64,000 nucleotides of DNA from Macrocystis pyrifera. Taxonomy: Eukaryota; Sar; Phaeophyceae; Laminariales; Laminariaceae. Each line of letters opens with the position of its first letter. The first letter of the stretch is position 1. Shown here one piece after another: positions 37,101 to 48,263 of the stretch. The stretch is from NCBI GenBank assembly GCA_031763025.1, contig JASSKH010000025.1, forward strand, positions 372,001-436,000, given 5' to 3'. The notes under the pieces were generated by a model. That model worked only from the letters and a program-made list of their open reading frames with translations. It had not been told where the DNA came from and made no database searches. Position numbers and translations under genes: made by a program.

Positions 37101-39825
37101 ACGTCAATTTCATATGATGCGTGCACCATTGATGGCGCGGTGTTCCGCGGCCAGGCTATCGCAGCCGACCAGCTCTGACTCTATCTAGAGACCACAAGAA
37201 GCGCACTCATTGCGCATCTCCGGTGCTTCTGTAGGTAGACAACACAGCAGTGACGGCTCGACTTTAATAAATGCTATTATTAGAAGAGGCTTCAGTTGTC
37301 AATTGTACAGAAACGATTGTAGGAAGTACAATTCGAAACGAGCCACACGATAACAAACAGTCAACAATAGTCGGCGCACACCTACGAATGAAACGATGTT
37401 GTGAACAATGAGGAAGGAATGGCAAGCACAGCAAGTACATTTGACGCCTGAACCATTTGTTGGCGCGGTATTCCGCGGCCAGGCTATGGAGCTCTCGAGG
37501 TATATAAATACACACGAAAAAAATAACCAGTAATACCGATAGCAGTTGAATCTGAGGTCAGGCAAATATGAAACAAACACCCTAAGACACGCAAGCTATA
37601 CAAATATTTCGTGGCTAGTGAGGGCATACAAATATCAGTTTGAGGCTGGACGCCAACGTTCCGTCACTTGACAACGGGCTCCCACTGCATTTCAACAACA
37701 GCAGCAACAATAAGCATCCAGCGCGCCCGGCTTGGATGATTGCCTTTGGTCAATATATGCACTTACTAGTCTCGGCATGTACCTTCGCGCGGCCTGCCAA
37801 GAGGCAATCAGCGTTGGTGCGGATGGTTCAGTCCAACGCCGGGTGAAACGCCGCCTGAGCGTCTCTTCACCGTACCAGTCTGCAGCAATTGGTTAGTCCA
37901 GGTGGGACTGAACCGCTTAGAGTGACGACAAAGTGTGTTCGACCACGCTATTATATACCAGGCACAACACTAGGCCCGACTACCCAACTCTGGGCCCGGC
38001 GGGCTTGAAGTATATTGTAGGAATCGAATGCTGCTGCCGTTGTCCCACTGGAGCCTGAAAACATGCTTCAGTTGAAACCCCGACTTCAACACAACTTGTA
38101 TAGCTTTCATGGGATATTGTCAAAGGGCGCGTATACACTCACCATATTGAATCAAACGGGTCCGTAGGAAAGACAGGTCCACGGAACGTGGTCACGCGTG
38201 CCCCAATCTGCCACCAAGTATGTGTCCACTATGCAGGCAAGACGCGCTCAGTCCATGCGGACCAAGTGCATTACGCTCATTTGGTGCGGGGGGGGGGGGG
38301 GGTTGTTGGGTTATCAGCACCGTGTCGCAGCAGAGAAACAACTGATCCCTTATGATCATAGCCCGGGGAGGTATACCTGTGCAGGTTGTTTGTTTTTGTG
38401 CTACGCACTTCGCACTTCAACCAGTTCCTCTTCATTTTGCCGAAAACATTCAGATTTATGACCACTTTGACTATAGCTCCGAACGAAGGATACACTAGGT
38501 CTCTGCTCCTGTGTTCGACAGCCCAAACAGCGTCATGCCAAAACATGGAGTAGATGCGATCGATATTCACGGCGCGCATGCGCATAATCTAGGGCGCAAC
38601 CAACACCAACACAAAGCCGTATTTTCAATTCGGGGGACACTTGGGGAAAACCGTACTCGACGAGAAACACACTCCGCACGGGGAGGTGCACACGGTACCA
38701 CGCATCACGTATCGAGAGAGAGAAGAGCTCCGTGTTTGTTCGCGCACGTGGGATTGGTCGAGAACGGTAACATGGGGGCGTATTATGCCGTTCGTGCGCG
38801 CGTGTGTGGCTCGCCAAGCACGGTGTCCACCACGTGTTGTCCGAGTCGGAAACATGTTTCAATTGTACATGAAAATTTCACTTTTAGTTGAATTCTTCAC
38901 ATGACCTGTGGCGTGGTCTTGCTCATTAGCGCAGTGAACCCCCGGATTGCATCCACTCAGTTCTTGGTCATAGTCTGTTGGGGCTCTATAAAATGATTGG
39001 AGACCTAGTTTGTTGACCTCTCCAATACGATCATAAACGGGCACGGATTCGGTTGAATGGCGGGAAATGGTGGTTAGAAATAGGTAATACATACATGAAG
39101 TATAGGTGCGAGGGGACCCCCCCCCGTCAAAGGGGGAGATAATTTCGCACTGCTGCGCTACCTACGGAATGCCGCTAGATCCAATGACGTGGCCGATGTA
39201 AAAAACCTTGTATGTGCTCTACTTGGGCTGTGTGCGTCTTGACAGCAGCACGCCCTAAATAAAAGTGCCGCGGGTTGGGGCACTCGCGTAGACATTTCTC
39301 TGTCATTTTTTCTCTTCGCCCCCGTTAGGGTGAACAGACCGCGGAGATATCCCCCATTCGAAACTTTGTCGGTTGTGTCAGGGTTGAGTTTTTCTCGACA
39401 TGAAACAGACGGACGGGTGTTTCGTAGCTGATGTTAAATGGGAAGGAGTCTTGTTTTTTTATTGAACGTGCACATCCGTGGCATCAGAATTTCGAGGCGT
39501 ACAACCGTTTCTACACCAGGGTTCTCTCCTCACGAAGAGATACCAGCAGCGCTCTTCACACCGTTCCAATAAGAGTTCAGTACACCCGAGGTTCAGCAGG
39601 TTGAGTCTCGCATGATATGTCACCGACCGACTCCTAACGACGTCGCATCTCTGATTGTGATCGTCCCACTCCATGCCATTTATGCCGGTTTGCCGCGCCA
39701 TCGCGTCCACCCTATTATTTTTTTGTTATCAGGTGATACATAAGCAGCAACCATCACGTGACTCGGGAAATCCTTGGCCTACCGTGAATAATACGGCTAC
39801 TACTCTACTACCAATACTGGCGTGA
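34200..39825. other. No gene recognised
   Basis: About 5.6 kb without a supportable gene. It holds CAG-like triplets (34368-34400), a 26-bp motif repeated with one mismatch (37134-37159 and 37462-37487), a G14 run (38288-38302) and a C9/G5 mirror-like block (39117-39137). Open frames near 35.0, 38.5-38.9 and 39.46-39.71 kb are unassigned. Confidence 0.45.
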
Positions 39826-39880
39826 CTGCTGTTGTTGTTGCTGCTGCTGCTGCTTCTTGCTGCTGCGACTGCTTCTTCGT
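39826..39880 (+). repeat. Imperfect CTG/TTG triplet run
   Basis: CTGTTGTTGTTGCTGCTGC and similar triplets just upstream of the ankyrin gene's start codon; it would sit in the promoter or 5' leader. Confidence 0.85.
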
Positions 39881-39931
39881 GTGCTGTGGTGCAGGGTGAT
39901 AATTCTGTCCGACGAGCAGCCTGCGCAAATT

Positions 39932-42057
39932 ATGGCTAATGAACAGGCCACGATCGCAGAACGAGGGCTCCCTAAAAAACGTGGCAGGTTGGATGGATGC
40001 TGTAGGCATTGCGTGGCTCTTTCGGAGTGTGGACCTGCTTCTCGTTGCAGGCCCTATATCGATACCGGCTAAGGCTTGTTTTTGGTGAAGACACGACATC
40101 TCGGGAAGAGTTTAGTCCCGCGGGATGCTCGCAGGACGTGGCTCGCTCGCTGGTTCTCTTAGAATTTGAAGTCGTAGGGGTAGCCTTGCAAGACGGTCAA
40201 GGCGATCGCTAAAACCTCGCTCACAGGACCATGGAAGACTATGACTACATGTTGTTTCCTGGAGCGGAGTCTAATTAACATATAATATGGGCAACGTCTG
40301 TGCGGGTGTAGCCCGACCAATCAAGCCTCTGACCTGTGCACCGCTCTTTCCACCGGCCTCATGCTTTGTTTACTGGGATTGCCAGGCGGCGCACCAAAGC
40401 TGCTGATATCAGACCTGCGAAGGTGGAATGTTCGCTTCATACTAACAAGGACGTCATGACCCTAGTGGCGGAACATCTACCCAAGCAGTATTTGGTTTTC
40501 GCCGGTGTATCAAAGGATTGGAAACACGCTTGGGGAAATCTCCCGAAACTCACGCAAGGTATAGGGGCCGATACGTCTGCATCTCAGCTGCAGTGGAACT
40601 TCGATTGCGGTCTGACGAAGGATTGGAAGATATCCGAACGTATTGCCGAACATTGTGGAGTTGAAGTTTTGCGGTGTGCGTACTCAAACGGGTGTGGATT
40701 TAACGCGAGAGCTTGCATGATGGCTGCTTCTAAGGGGAAACTCGAAATGATACAGTGGGTACTCGGTAAGGGATGCTCCTGTCGCAACGAGGTTTGCAGT
40801 GCGGCTGCAGCGGGGGGCAGCCTCACCATTCTTCAGTGGGCCCGCGCTGCCAACTGCTCCTGGGACGAAAGAACTTGCAGCTCTGCCGCCTGGTCAGGGC
40901 ATCTCGAGATCCTACAATGGGCACGATCTGAAAATTGTCCTTGGGATGCCAACACTTGTCATCAAGCCGCTGTAGGTGGACACCTCGGTATTCTTCAGTG
41001 GGCGTACGCTAACGGCTGCCCCGTGAACGGTACAGTCTGCAGTACGGCTGCTGGCTCAGGGCATCTCGAAATCTTGCAGTGGGCTCATTCAGAAAGCTGT
41101 CCATGGGATGCCGACACTTGTGCCAACGCTGCCGCGGGTGGTCACTTCGGCATCCTCCAGTGGGCTCACGCTAATGGGTGTCCCTTAAAGAGCTCAACTT
41201 GCTGCGCGGCTGCTGGGTCAGGGCGCCTCGATATCTTGCAGTGGGCACGTTCACAAGGCTGTCCTTGGGATGCCCGTACTTGTGCCAGAGCTGCATTGGG
41301 TGGGCACCTAGATGTTCTTCAGTGGGCGCGAGAAAATGGCTGCAATTGGAATGATCAGACGTGCGAGAATGCTGCCGCCGGAGGGCACATGGAGGTGCTT
41401 GTGGGGGCCCGGGGGAACGGTGCTGGTTGGACCTCGCGCACCATTTATGTGGCTGCCTTGGGAGGCCACCTGGACCTGTTCAAGTGGGCGCTGGTCCATG
41501 GGTGCCCCTGTCCGGTGGAGGCATGCGAGGCCGCTGCTCGCAACGGGCACCTGGATATACTGCAGTGGATGATGGTGCACGGCTGTCCTTGGTCTATTCA
41601 CGCTCATGGAGCGGCCGCTGTGCACGGACACCTCCACGTTATCAAGTGGATTTACAGTTTCGGCTTGCCCGCCGAATACTCCCTGATATGCCGTAGAGCT
41701 GCGGCTGGAGGGCACTTAGGCGTCCTTCAGTGGGCACGAAAACATGAATTCCAATGGGATGCTGATACGTGTAGTTTAGCAGCTTCGATGGGATATTTCG
41801 AATTGCTTAAATGGGCGCGGTCTAACGGCTGCCCCTGGTGCGAACGCACGTGTGCCGCCGCTGCTGGCGCCGGGCGTCTTGATATACTGCAGTGGGCGCG
41901 GGCACAAGGCTGCCCCTGGGACTATAGGACGTACGAGGGCGCCAAAATGTACAGACACGAGCACGTGGAGGAGTGGGTAAAGCTAAACGGCTGTCCCCAG
42001 AAAGCGCCGGATGTCCACTACGCCAGTGATGTCGAATGTGAAAAAGAGGCCCCTTGA
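39932..42057 (+). CDS. Ankyrin-repeat protein with F-box-like N terminus, two exons
   Basis: Exon 1 39932-39987, intron 39988-40385 (398 bp; CAG|GTTGGA and a pyrimidine-rich stretch before GCCAG), exon 2 40386-42057; the junction is phase 2 and rebuilds an Arg codon. Predicted product is 575 residues. The N terminus starts MANEQATIAERG and has a basic LPKKRGRRRTK patch (possible nuclear signal). DVMTLVAEHLPKQYLVFAGV then resembles the F-box-like leader of such proteins. About 16 units of 27 residues follow, typified by TCSSAAWSGHLEILQWAR and CPWDA, shorter than canonical 33-residue ankyrin units; unit 9 has lost its Trp. No frameshift or stop. This style is typical of brown algae, oomycetes and large DNA viruses. 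Likely a protein-binding adaptor; the partner is unknown. The exon-2 frame alone has no ATG before 40456, the alternative start. Confidence 0.88.
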
Positions 42058-42401
42058 CGACTGGAACAGTGCTGCCTTCGTTTAAACACGGCGCCACCTG
42101 TATTTTTGCCATTGATGGGGTTACTAGCACATAGCGGCGCATTTCTCGACTAAATTTCTGTAGCCTTCTCTTTGATGTCGACGTGTTTGCTGGTGGAAGT
42201 AATTCGACGTGAAGTGGTATGAAATTCCCACCCGTATAGCGATGGGCAGTCTGCCTACCCGCTTCATTGTCCGTACGAGCATACCGGTAGGTGACACTGA
42301 CTTTCTGTTTGTCGTTGCCAGGTTCGTTTAGGACTATATCTGTCAACTATCTTGTTCTACACCAAGCGTGACGTAAACCAAAGCATCCCGCGGACAGTTT
42401 C

Positions 42402-42650
42402 ATGAGATCGATGGTGAGTAATACTCCATACTTCTTGTCCACGGAACGTCTAGCTGACCCGATCTTGCTAGAAAAAAAAAGAAGAATCCTCTTCGAGTAC
42501 TCGTGCAGACGTCGCATGTACTGCGGTCATGCTCAGGCCAGGCTAGAGCGCGTCACGGGTGAGGTGGAAGTTCTCGACCGAACGATGTCAGAGTCTGACT
42601 CTCTGACCGCACATTGCACCCGTCTAGAAGCCGCCATTAAAACCCCTTGA
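42402..42650 (+). CDS. Candidate terminal exon or small gene, coiled-coil-like
   Basis: An ATG frame of 82 codons ends with TGA at 42650. From about 42471, after a possible acceptor (CTTGCTAG), codon choice is strongly coding-like, and the C-terminal half (LERVTGEVEVLDRTMSESDS) has heptad-like spacing. The first ATGs sit next to a good donor (GATG|GTGAGT), so the true start may be an upstream exon. It is 345 bp past the ankyrin gene's stop on the same strand. Family not recognised. Confidence 0.35.
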   Translation: MRSMVSNTPYFLSTERLADPILLEKKRRILFEYSCRRRMYCGHAQARLERVTGEVEVLDRTMSESDSLTAHCTRLEAAIKTP

Positions 42651-44639
42651 CACCCGACAGTTCACGTTTTGTGTTGGATCTCGTAGAATATTGTGATATT
42701 TATCGCTGTACTGAAGAATTGCTGCTGGGCAACCCCCTTGCATACCAAAGAGGGATAGGTTAGCACGGGGGCAAATCGTCGGGTAAGCTCATTATCGATA
42801 GGCTAAGGGTCGCTGCGAAGCTCACTGCTCGCGGGAATATCTCACGGGGCACTCTGAGGCTTTCTACGATAGAAGTATCACATTTGGGGGGAAAACACGT
42901 TCTGAGCCACTACGGCGTACTTACCGGGCGCAATTTGAAGGAGGGATGAATGACTATGAAACTCATGCTCTACATGGTTGGGAATAATGCGTGCGTGCAC
43001 GTGCGAGATGCGTGTAGCATCATTCGTATTCATATGTTTGTCCCCGTTGAGTTCCGCCTTGTGCCTTGGGGTGACATACTGTAGGAGCCTCAGAACAATT
43101 AGGGTGAACCTCTATCGTAGAACGCCTACTATGTATAGTATTTTGTCCTGTCCCTCTCATCCGTTGTGTCGTAGCTTGGTTGTGGGGGGTCCAGTGAACC
43201 CGAACCGCTTGCTCTAGTTGGATATGGTTGGGGCGTCTGCACCAATATACCGGAATATTGGGAGTTGCTGCTGATATAGACATTCCTGTGACACGGGCAA
43301 CTGGCAGGGTGTCACCACACAGTATCACAATGTCATTTCGATACCTGCTTGTGGTTCCGCTAAATTCATTTGTCGAGGCAGGTGTGCAGCGTTACCGGCC
43401 CTTGGCCCCTGCCAAGTTCAACATTTTATGTGAGGAAGTGGGGCGGACCGCTTCTTTACGTGTCCAATCGTACATGTGCAAGCCCGAATGGCTGTATATC
43501 TGTGAGGTTTAATAAATTGAATTCCAATGGGAGGAGGAAAATGAGTTGCATAGATTTAGATCACAACGTTATCTTCGACATGGATACCTTCCCGTCGCGT
43601 GGGATCATGGCCAGGATAGTTTCCCGCCGCGTGAAGAGGGAAGTTTTCGCCGGGTCCTGTAGTGTTGCTTACCGCATGCACAATGTTCAGTGGAGGTACG
43701 TACGCCCCAGGCTCCATGGGCCTAACCACCCAGCGGTCGGATGAGATACACATACTCTTGTCTTCGTTGTGCAAGAGGACAGGCAATAGTGAAGTAGATC
43801 CTCCCACTTTTGGAGCCAAATTGGCTTCAGAACGCCTTCGAATGTGTATGAAATCGTCTACAACATGTAACCGTCATTGCTCGTAGATCTAACCTAACAC
43901 CCTCTCTGACCGTTCCCAGCAGTAAAGAGACCGAAGTGAGATTGAAGATGAGGCATTGCCAATGAACAGCAAACGATAGTCCCGCAGGATGAAACCTGGA
44001 CACCGGTTAAAACATACCTATATAAAACGTATACCTTGAACAATTGAAACGTGTACAAGCGTGAGAAAAAGAAAGCAATATTAAATGGCTGGTTCGAAAC
44101 GAAATTCACAGCTAATCACGATGAATACGATCTTGAAAGAAGCCCTGCACCAAGGTGACCATGACTAGTTCGACACGGTTTCGAAAACGACTTGCTCCAA
44201 TGGCTGCACGAAACGTTGCCTTTGTTTATTACCGTAGGCACATTAGTTTAGTCTACAAGATGAGCACGACACCTTCAATATGCAGAAAAAACGACATATA
44301 CTTGTGTGTTTTTCGCTTTGTTGGCGTTAGTTTGTTTCATTTATTTTTGTCTCGGCATGTTTCGATTTTTGTTCAACCGTGCTATCAATTACTTCAACCG
44401 TAACAACAAAACAAGGTGGTACGTTTCCCAATCTCAGTACATTGTGCAGCGTGCAATAAACAACTCCGGGACGTTGTGAACGTTTTTCTTGGCGGATGAC
44501 CGAGTTGAGATTTGTGGCTAAAGTATTAATAGTTACTTTTGTCAACCAGAGCACATCCTCAATGTACCCCAATGGCCACCTGCGTATGAGCTGGCGCCTT
44601 TCTCTTGGCGAAAAGGAAGCGTTTCCCTTCTCATGGAAA
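42651..44639. other. No gene recognised
   Basis: Contains one copy of the hairpin-bearing dispersed repeat (about 43040-43128) and a partial one near 42849-42885. Open frames are unassigned. Confidence 0.4.
43040..43128 (+). repeat. Hairpin-bearing dispersed repeat
   Basis: GTAGGAGCCTCAGAAC then TAGGGTGAACCTCTATCGTAG and AACGCCT; matches the copy at 46512-46590 almost block for block. Confidence 0.65.
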
Positions 44640-44649
44640 GGTAATTCTC

Positions 44650-45345
44650 TATTATGAAAATCAGGCGTTTAGTGTCCTTGGCGATTCTTCAATCCTAGAG
44701 AGATACCTTATCTGCGGTCACAAAACTATGAAACAAGGATACTACCTCATAGTCTGGACGACACTCCGCGCCGCGGAGTACCAAGGTTTGTGCTCAGGCC
44801 AGGAGAAAACAGAAATCAGGCAGGGCGTGTTCGGGGTTGGTTTGGCAGCCAAGGAGTTAATATGCCGTAAAGCTTCGATCACGCATGAGATCATTGACGT
44901 ACGTCTTATGTCGATGCGCTTCGAGTTGGCTAGTAAACACGAGGCATCTAATTTTCGTCGTAGCGCACGCTCCAACAAAGTCTGCCAAGGACGCCGAGCT
45001 AAAACAATTGTTCTGGCAAATGCTGGATGACTTAGTCGAAGAGATCCCAACGATATGGAGGTGGGTTCTACTGATGGATGCTAATGCATACACTCGGCAG
45101 AGGTTGGTCCGGTTCGGTGACACCGACAGTTCAGTACTGGAAGCATCCGGGCACGACATTGTGAACGATGTTGGCTCGGGACGTCTGACGTTCGTCACCA
45201 ATTGCGAGTTCGCTCTCACCAATACGTTTTTCAGCACACGCAAAGTGGAATATCACATACGCACAACCGTACATGCCGGAATGACCGTAGCGGATTGTCG
45301 CCATCCAAAATCGACAAGCTCATCCGCCTAGAGTACATGATGCTA
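44650..45345 (+). pseudogene. LINE endonuclease domain remnant (EEP/APE-like)
   Basis: One frame reads GVFGVGLAAKELICRKAS through IDVRLMSMRFEL, then near 44940 the homology jumps to a second frame with VVAHAPTKSAKDAEL, LLMDANAY and LTFVTNCEFALTNTFFSTRK. HAPT and LMDANA correspond to conserved parts of the exonuclease-endonuclease-phosphatase fold of LINEs. A further shift near 45245 moves the match to a third frame (SHTHNRTCRNDRSG). At least two shifts, so inactive. Confidence 0.82.
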
Positions 45346-45731
45346 AAATCGTCCCTTAGTCTCCGTGACCAGCGATGGTTGACTCAGACCACAACACCGA
45401 GTACCTGACGGTTCGACTCTCTGGTCGCTTTGCATCATACCAACAAACACCAAAGGTGCCCAAACGCCGATCGTTCGACAGGCAGGTGTTTATGCCCGTC
45501 GGGAATTGACCTGAGCGAGCAGTCGTGAGGGGCGTTTGCACTCTCAAACAACCTTTCCAGCTCGTTAGCACTGCTGGTATGATAGTTCTATTCACCAAAA
45601 CCATCATCGATGCGGTAAAAGCAGATGTAACTCCCCCACCACACCGACAGCGGATGCGTCAATATGGTGCGAGTCTGCTGAAAATTCGGACTGCTTTTTC
45701 AAAAACATGAAGTCACTCCACGGTAGGGGTT

Positions 45732-46213
45732 GCACTTTTTGGGTGAAAAGTTTCTGATCAATTGAGTTCCTTAAGTGAGGAACTACCAGGTAAAAAGAAA
45801 ACAATTACTCGTGCATTCGTTTTAGGACTAGCGCATTCAAGTGCCGGTCGGATAGCCCGAACGAATTTCTTCCAAGTATTGTATCGGGTGAGATGTTGAG
45901 TTCCTAATGTGAGGGGCTCAGGAACGTCGGGTGCACCCCTACCGTGGGATGGCTCCATGGGCCGCGAGGGAAGCACTTTTTGGGCGAAAAGTTTCTGATC
46001 AATTGAGTTCCTTAAGTGAGGAACTACCAGTTAAAAAGAGAACAATTACTCGTGTATTCGTTTTAGGACTAGCGCATTCAAGTGCCGGTCGGATAGCCCG
46101 AACGAATTTCTTCCAAGTATTGTATCGGGTGAGATGTTGAGTTCCTAATGTGAGGGGCTCAGGAACGTCGGGTGCACCCCTACCGTGGGATGGCTCCATG
46201 GGCCGCGAGGGAA
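45732..46213 (+). repeat. 241-bp tandem duplication inside the LINE
   Basis: Units 45732-45972 and 45973-46213 differ at only a few positions. Each contains GTTCCTTAAGTGAGGAAC (imperfect palindrome) and one copy of the hairpin-bearing repeat ending CACCCCTACCGTGGGATGGC. The high identity makes this far younger than the host element. Confidence 0.95.
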
Positions 46214-46511
46214 GATGCGCGACAAGTTGCGCGCTCACCCCCGGACAGAAGGACCTGGAAAGCTGTGAGGACCGCGCGTGCAAATCTGCAAGATGTGATA
46301 GCTGCTGCAGTACATGCTTATTTTGAAGAGTAACCAACGACACCTTCTACGATAGAGGTAGCGTATTTCCACTGAAATGTTTTCTGAAGGATGAACTCCC
46401 TTATTCCAAAATCGTCGGGATGCCAATCTTAGTTAAAAAAATCACGTTTATGTAAACTTTGGGCACGGGATTATTCATCGGGAGGCAATTTGAGTTTTGA
46501 TGAAGTCCGTT

Positions 46512-46590
46512 GTCAGTTGAGATGTGGAGCTCCTCCAGTGAGGAGCCTCAGAATATTTAGGGTTAAAACCTCTATCATAGAACGCCTCCA
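46512..46590 (+). repeat. Hairpin-bearing dispersed repeat
   Basis: GAGCTCCTCCAGTGAGGAGC can fold (GAGCTCCTC with GAGGAGCCTC), followed by AACCTCTATCATAGAACGCC. The best-preserved example of the stem. Confidence 0.7.
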
Positions 46591-46730
46591 ATCAAAACCG
46601 ACAGACGTTAGTCGATGATGACCAGCGAGGGTTTAACAAGTACCTGAAGGGTATGGTAGGATTGGAAGGGCAACAGACCGAGAAGAGAACACTTTGCAGG
46701 GACGAGGATTACCCGTTGCAATGGGACTGA

Positions 46731-48263
46731 GTGCGAATTCGTGTAAGATGGCAGAGGGCTTCCCACGAACCCTTGAACAAGCAATCGCTAAACCTCGATC
46801 CCACTATCATCGACCCATTGCCACCAGGACCGCTTCACCTATCGCGTGGACACGAACCATCCTTGAACGACATTATCGCACTAATTGAGGTAATGCCGAA
46901 CCGGAAAGAAGTGGAGCGAGACCGCCTTCCGGCCGAACTTGTAAATCTCGATCACCCCGAATTCGTCATTTTGCTTTCACCACATCTTTGTTATAGTTTC
47001 GATTGCGGGAGAAGTCTCCCAGCGATACAAATATGCAACCGTCAAGGTCTTAGACAAACAAAATATTGCTCTGATTGCAACACCTTTTGAGGGAGTTCGC
47101 TTGTTCACCATCCAGGGAAAATGTTGGTAAAAATACTCGCGTCCAGCCTCAAACAGTGCTGCGAGGACTGGGGCATACTCCCTGATAAACACTGCAGTTT
47201 TTGTCCGGCATGATCAACAGTTGACGTGCTGCTCGTCGTGCGACGATTAAAAACCCTCAGCCGAGAGATAGTCCTTTTGTGGATGTGCCTTAGTGATTTC
47301 TTAAACGCATACGACTCTGTGGGTCGACAGCTGATGTGGCAGGTACTCACATGCTTTGGCGTGCCGTCCAAGATGCTTACAGTCGTTCGCCAGTTCCATG
47401 ATAGCATGTCAGCTTGCGTGCGTACATATGATGGTGAGCACCTAGAAACGTTTGATGTCACGCAGAGGCGACGACAAGGCCTTGTCCTTTCGACGTTGTT
47501 CAACATATTATTTGCTGCTGCGCTACACGTTGTTCCAGTATGCTACAGCGAGGACGAGGACATAGCGAGGGCTTTTGATCCACCCCGATGAGGTTGTGGG
47601 TTTTCGAAAACAGTGCCTCTGACATGCGTGCGAAGGGTAATGTGAAGCATGTGGTATGTCAACGACGCAAAAATTACCTTGAAGTCGGCGGAAGGACGTG
47701 CACAGATGACGACAGCCATCGAGTCTGTCTTTGAAGCAGCAGGTCTTGCCGTTTCGGAAAGGGAGATGAGGACGATGCTCCTACGAACATGGGACCAGAC
47801 ATCCTCTGCTTCATCGCTGGTTATCGATGCAGCTGGCCAGAGGTATAGACAGACGACCCAGTTCCTGTACCTCCGCGGCATTATTCACGAAGACGCTGAC
47901 CTCTCGTTCGAAGTCTGACGACGAATCCGTCCCATGTGGGCATGCCTCAAACGGTTCGGCCCGAGGCTGTACCATGTGAAAACGGCCACGTCTAGTCTGA
48001 ATATCCGCATTTTGAAGGCCAAGGTGATTGAGAACCTGCTGTACAGATGTGTGACGAGGACGTGCAGTCAGAACCACTTCTCCAGGCTCCGATCGGTGCA
48101 CGAGGTCCTCCTGCGGGTCACTATCTTCCAGCGCGGGCAGCGTAGCGACTACACGAACCTTTCGTACGCAAAGGCCTTCAATAAGGCACGATGCAATAAC
48201 ATTGAAGCGACCATCCGTAAGCGGAGGCTCTTCTTTACGAGGGCCGTGGCGTGGCAACACTAG
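46731..48263 (+). pseudogene. LINE reverse transcriptase remnant
   Basis: Pieces in order: EVMPNRKEVERDRLPAELVN (46885-46960), a gap of stops, then 47226-47591 with the motif A region (LSDFLNAYDSV) and motif B region (TQRRRQGLVLSTLFN), then 47649-47918 with motif C as WYVNDAK, then 47934-48263 (LKRFGPRLYHVKTA ... IRKRRLFF). Family members carry YADD at motif C; here the first Asp is Asn, which would abolish catalysis. Four or more frame breaks. Confidence 0.88.

Noticed and set aside
41308..41715. Open frames on the minus strand and in other plus frames of the ankyrin gene
   Set aside because: Shadows of the GC-rich 81-bp repeat.
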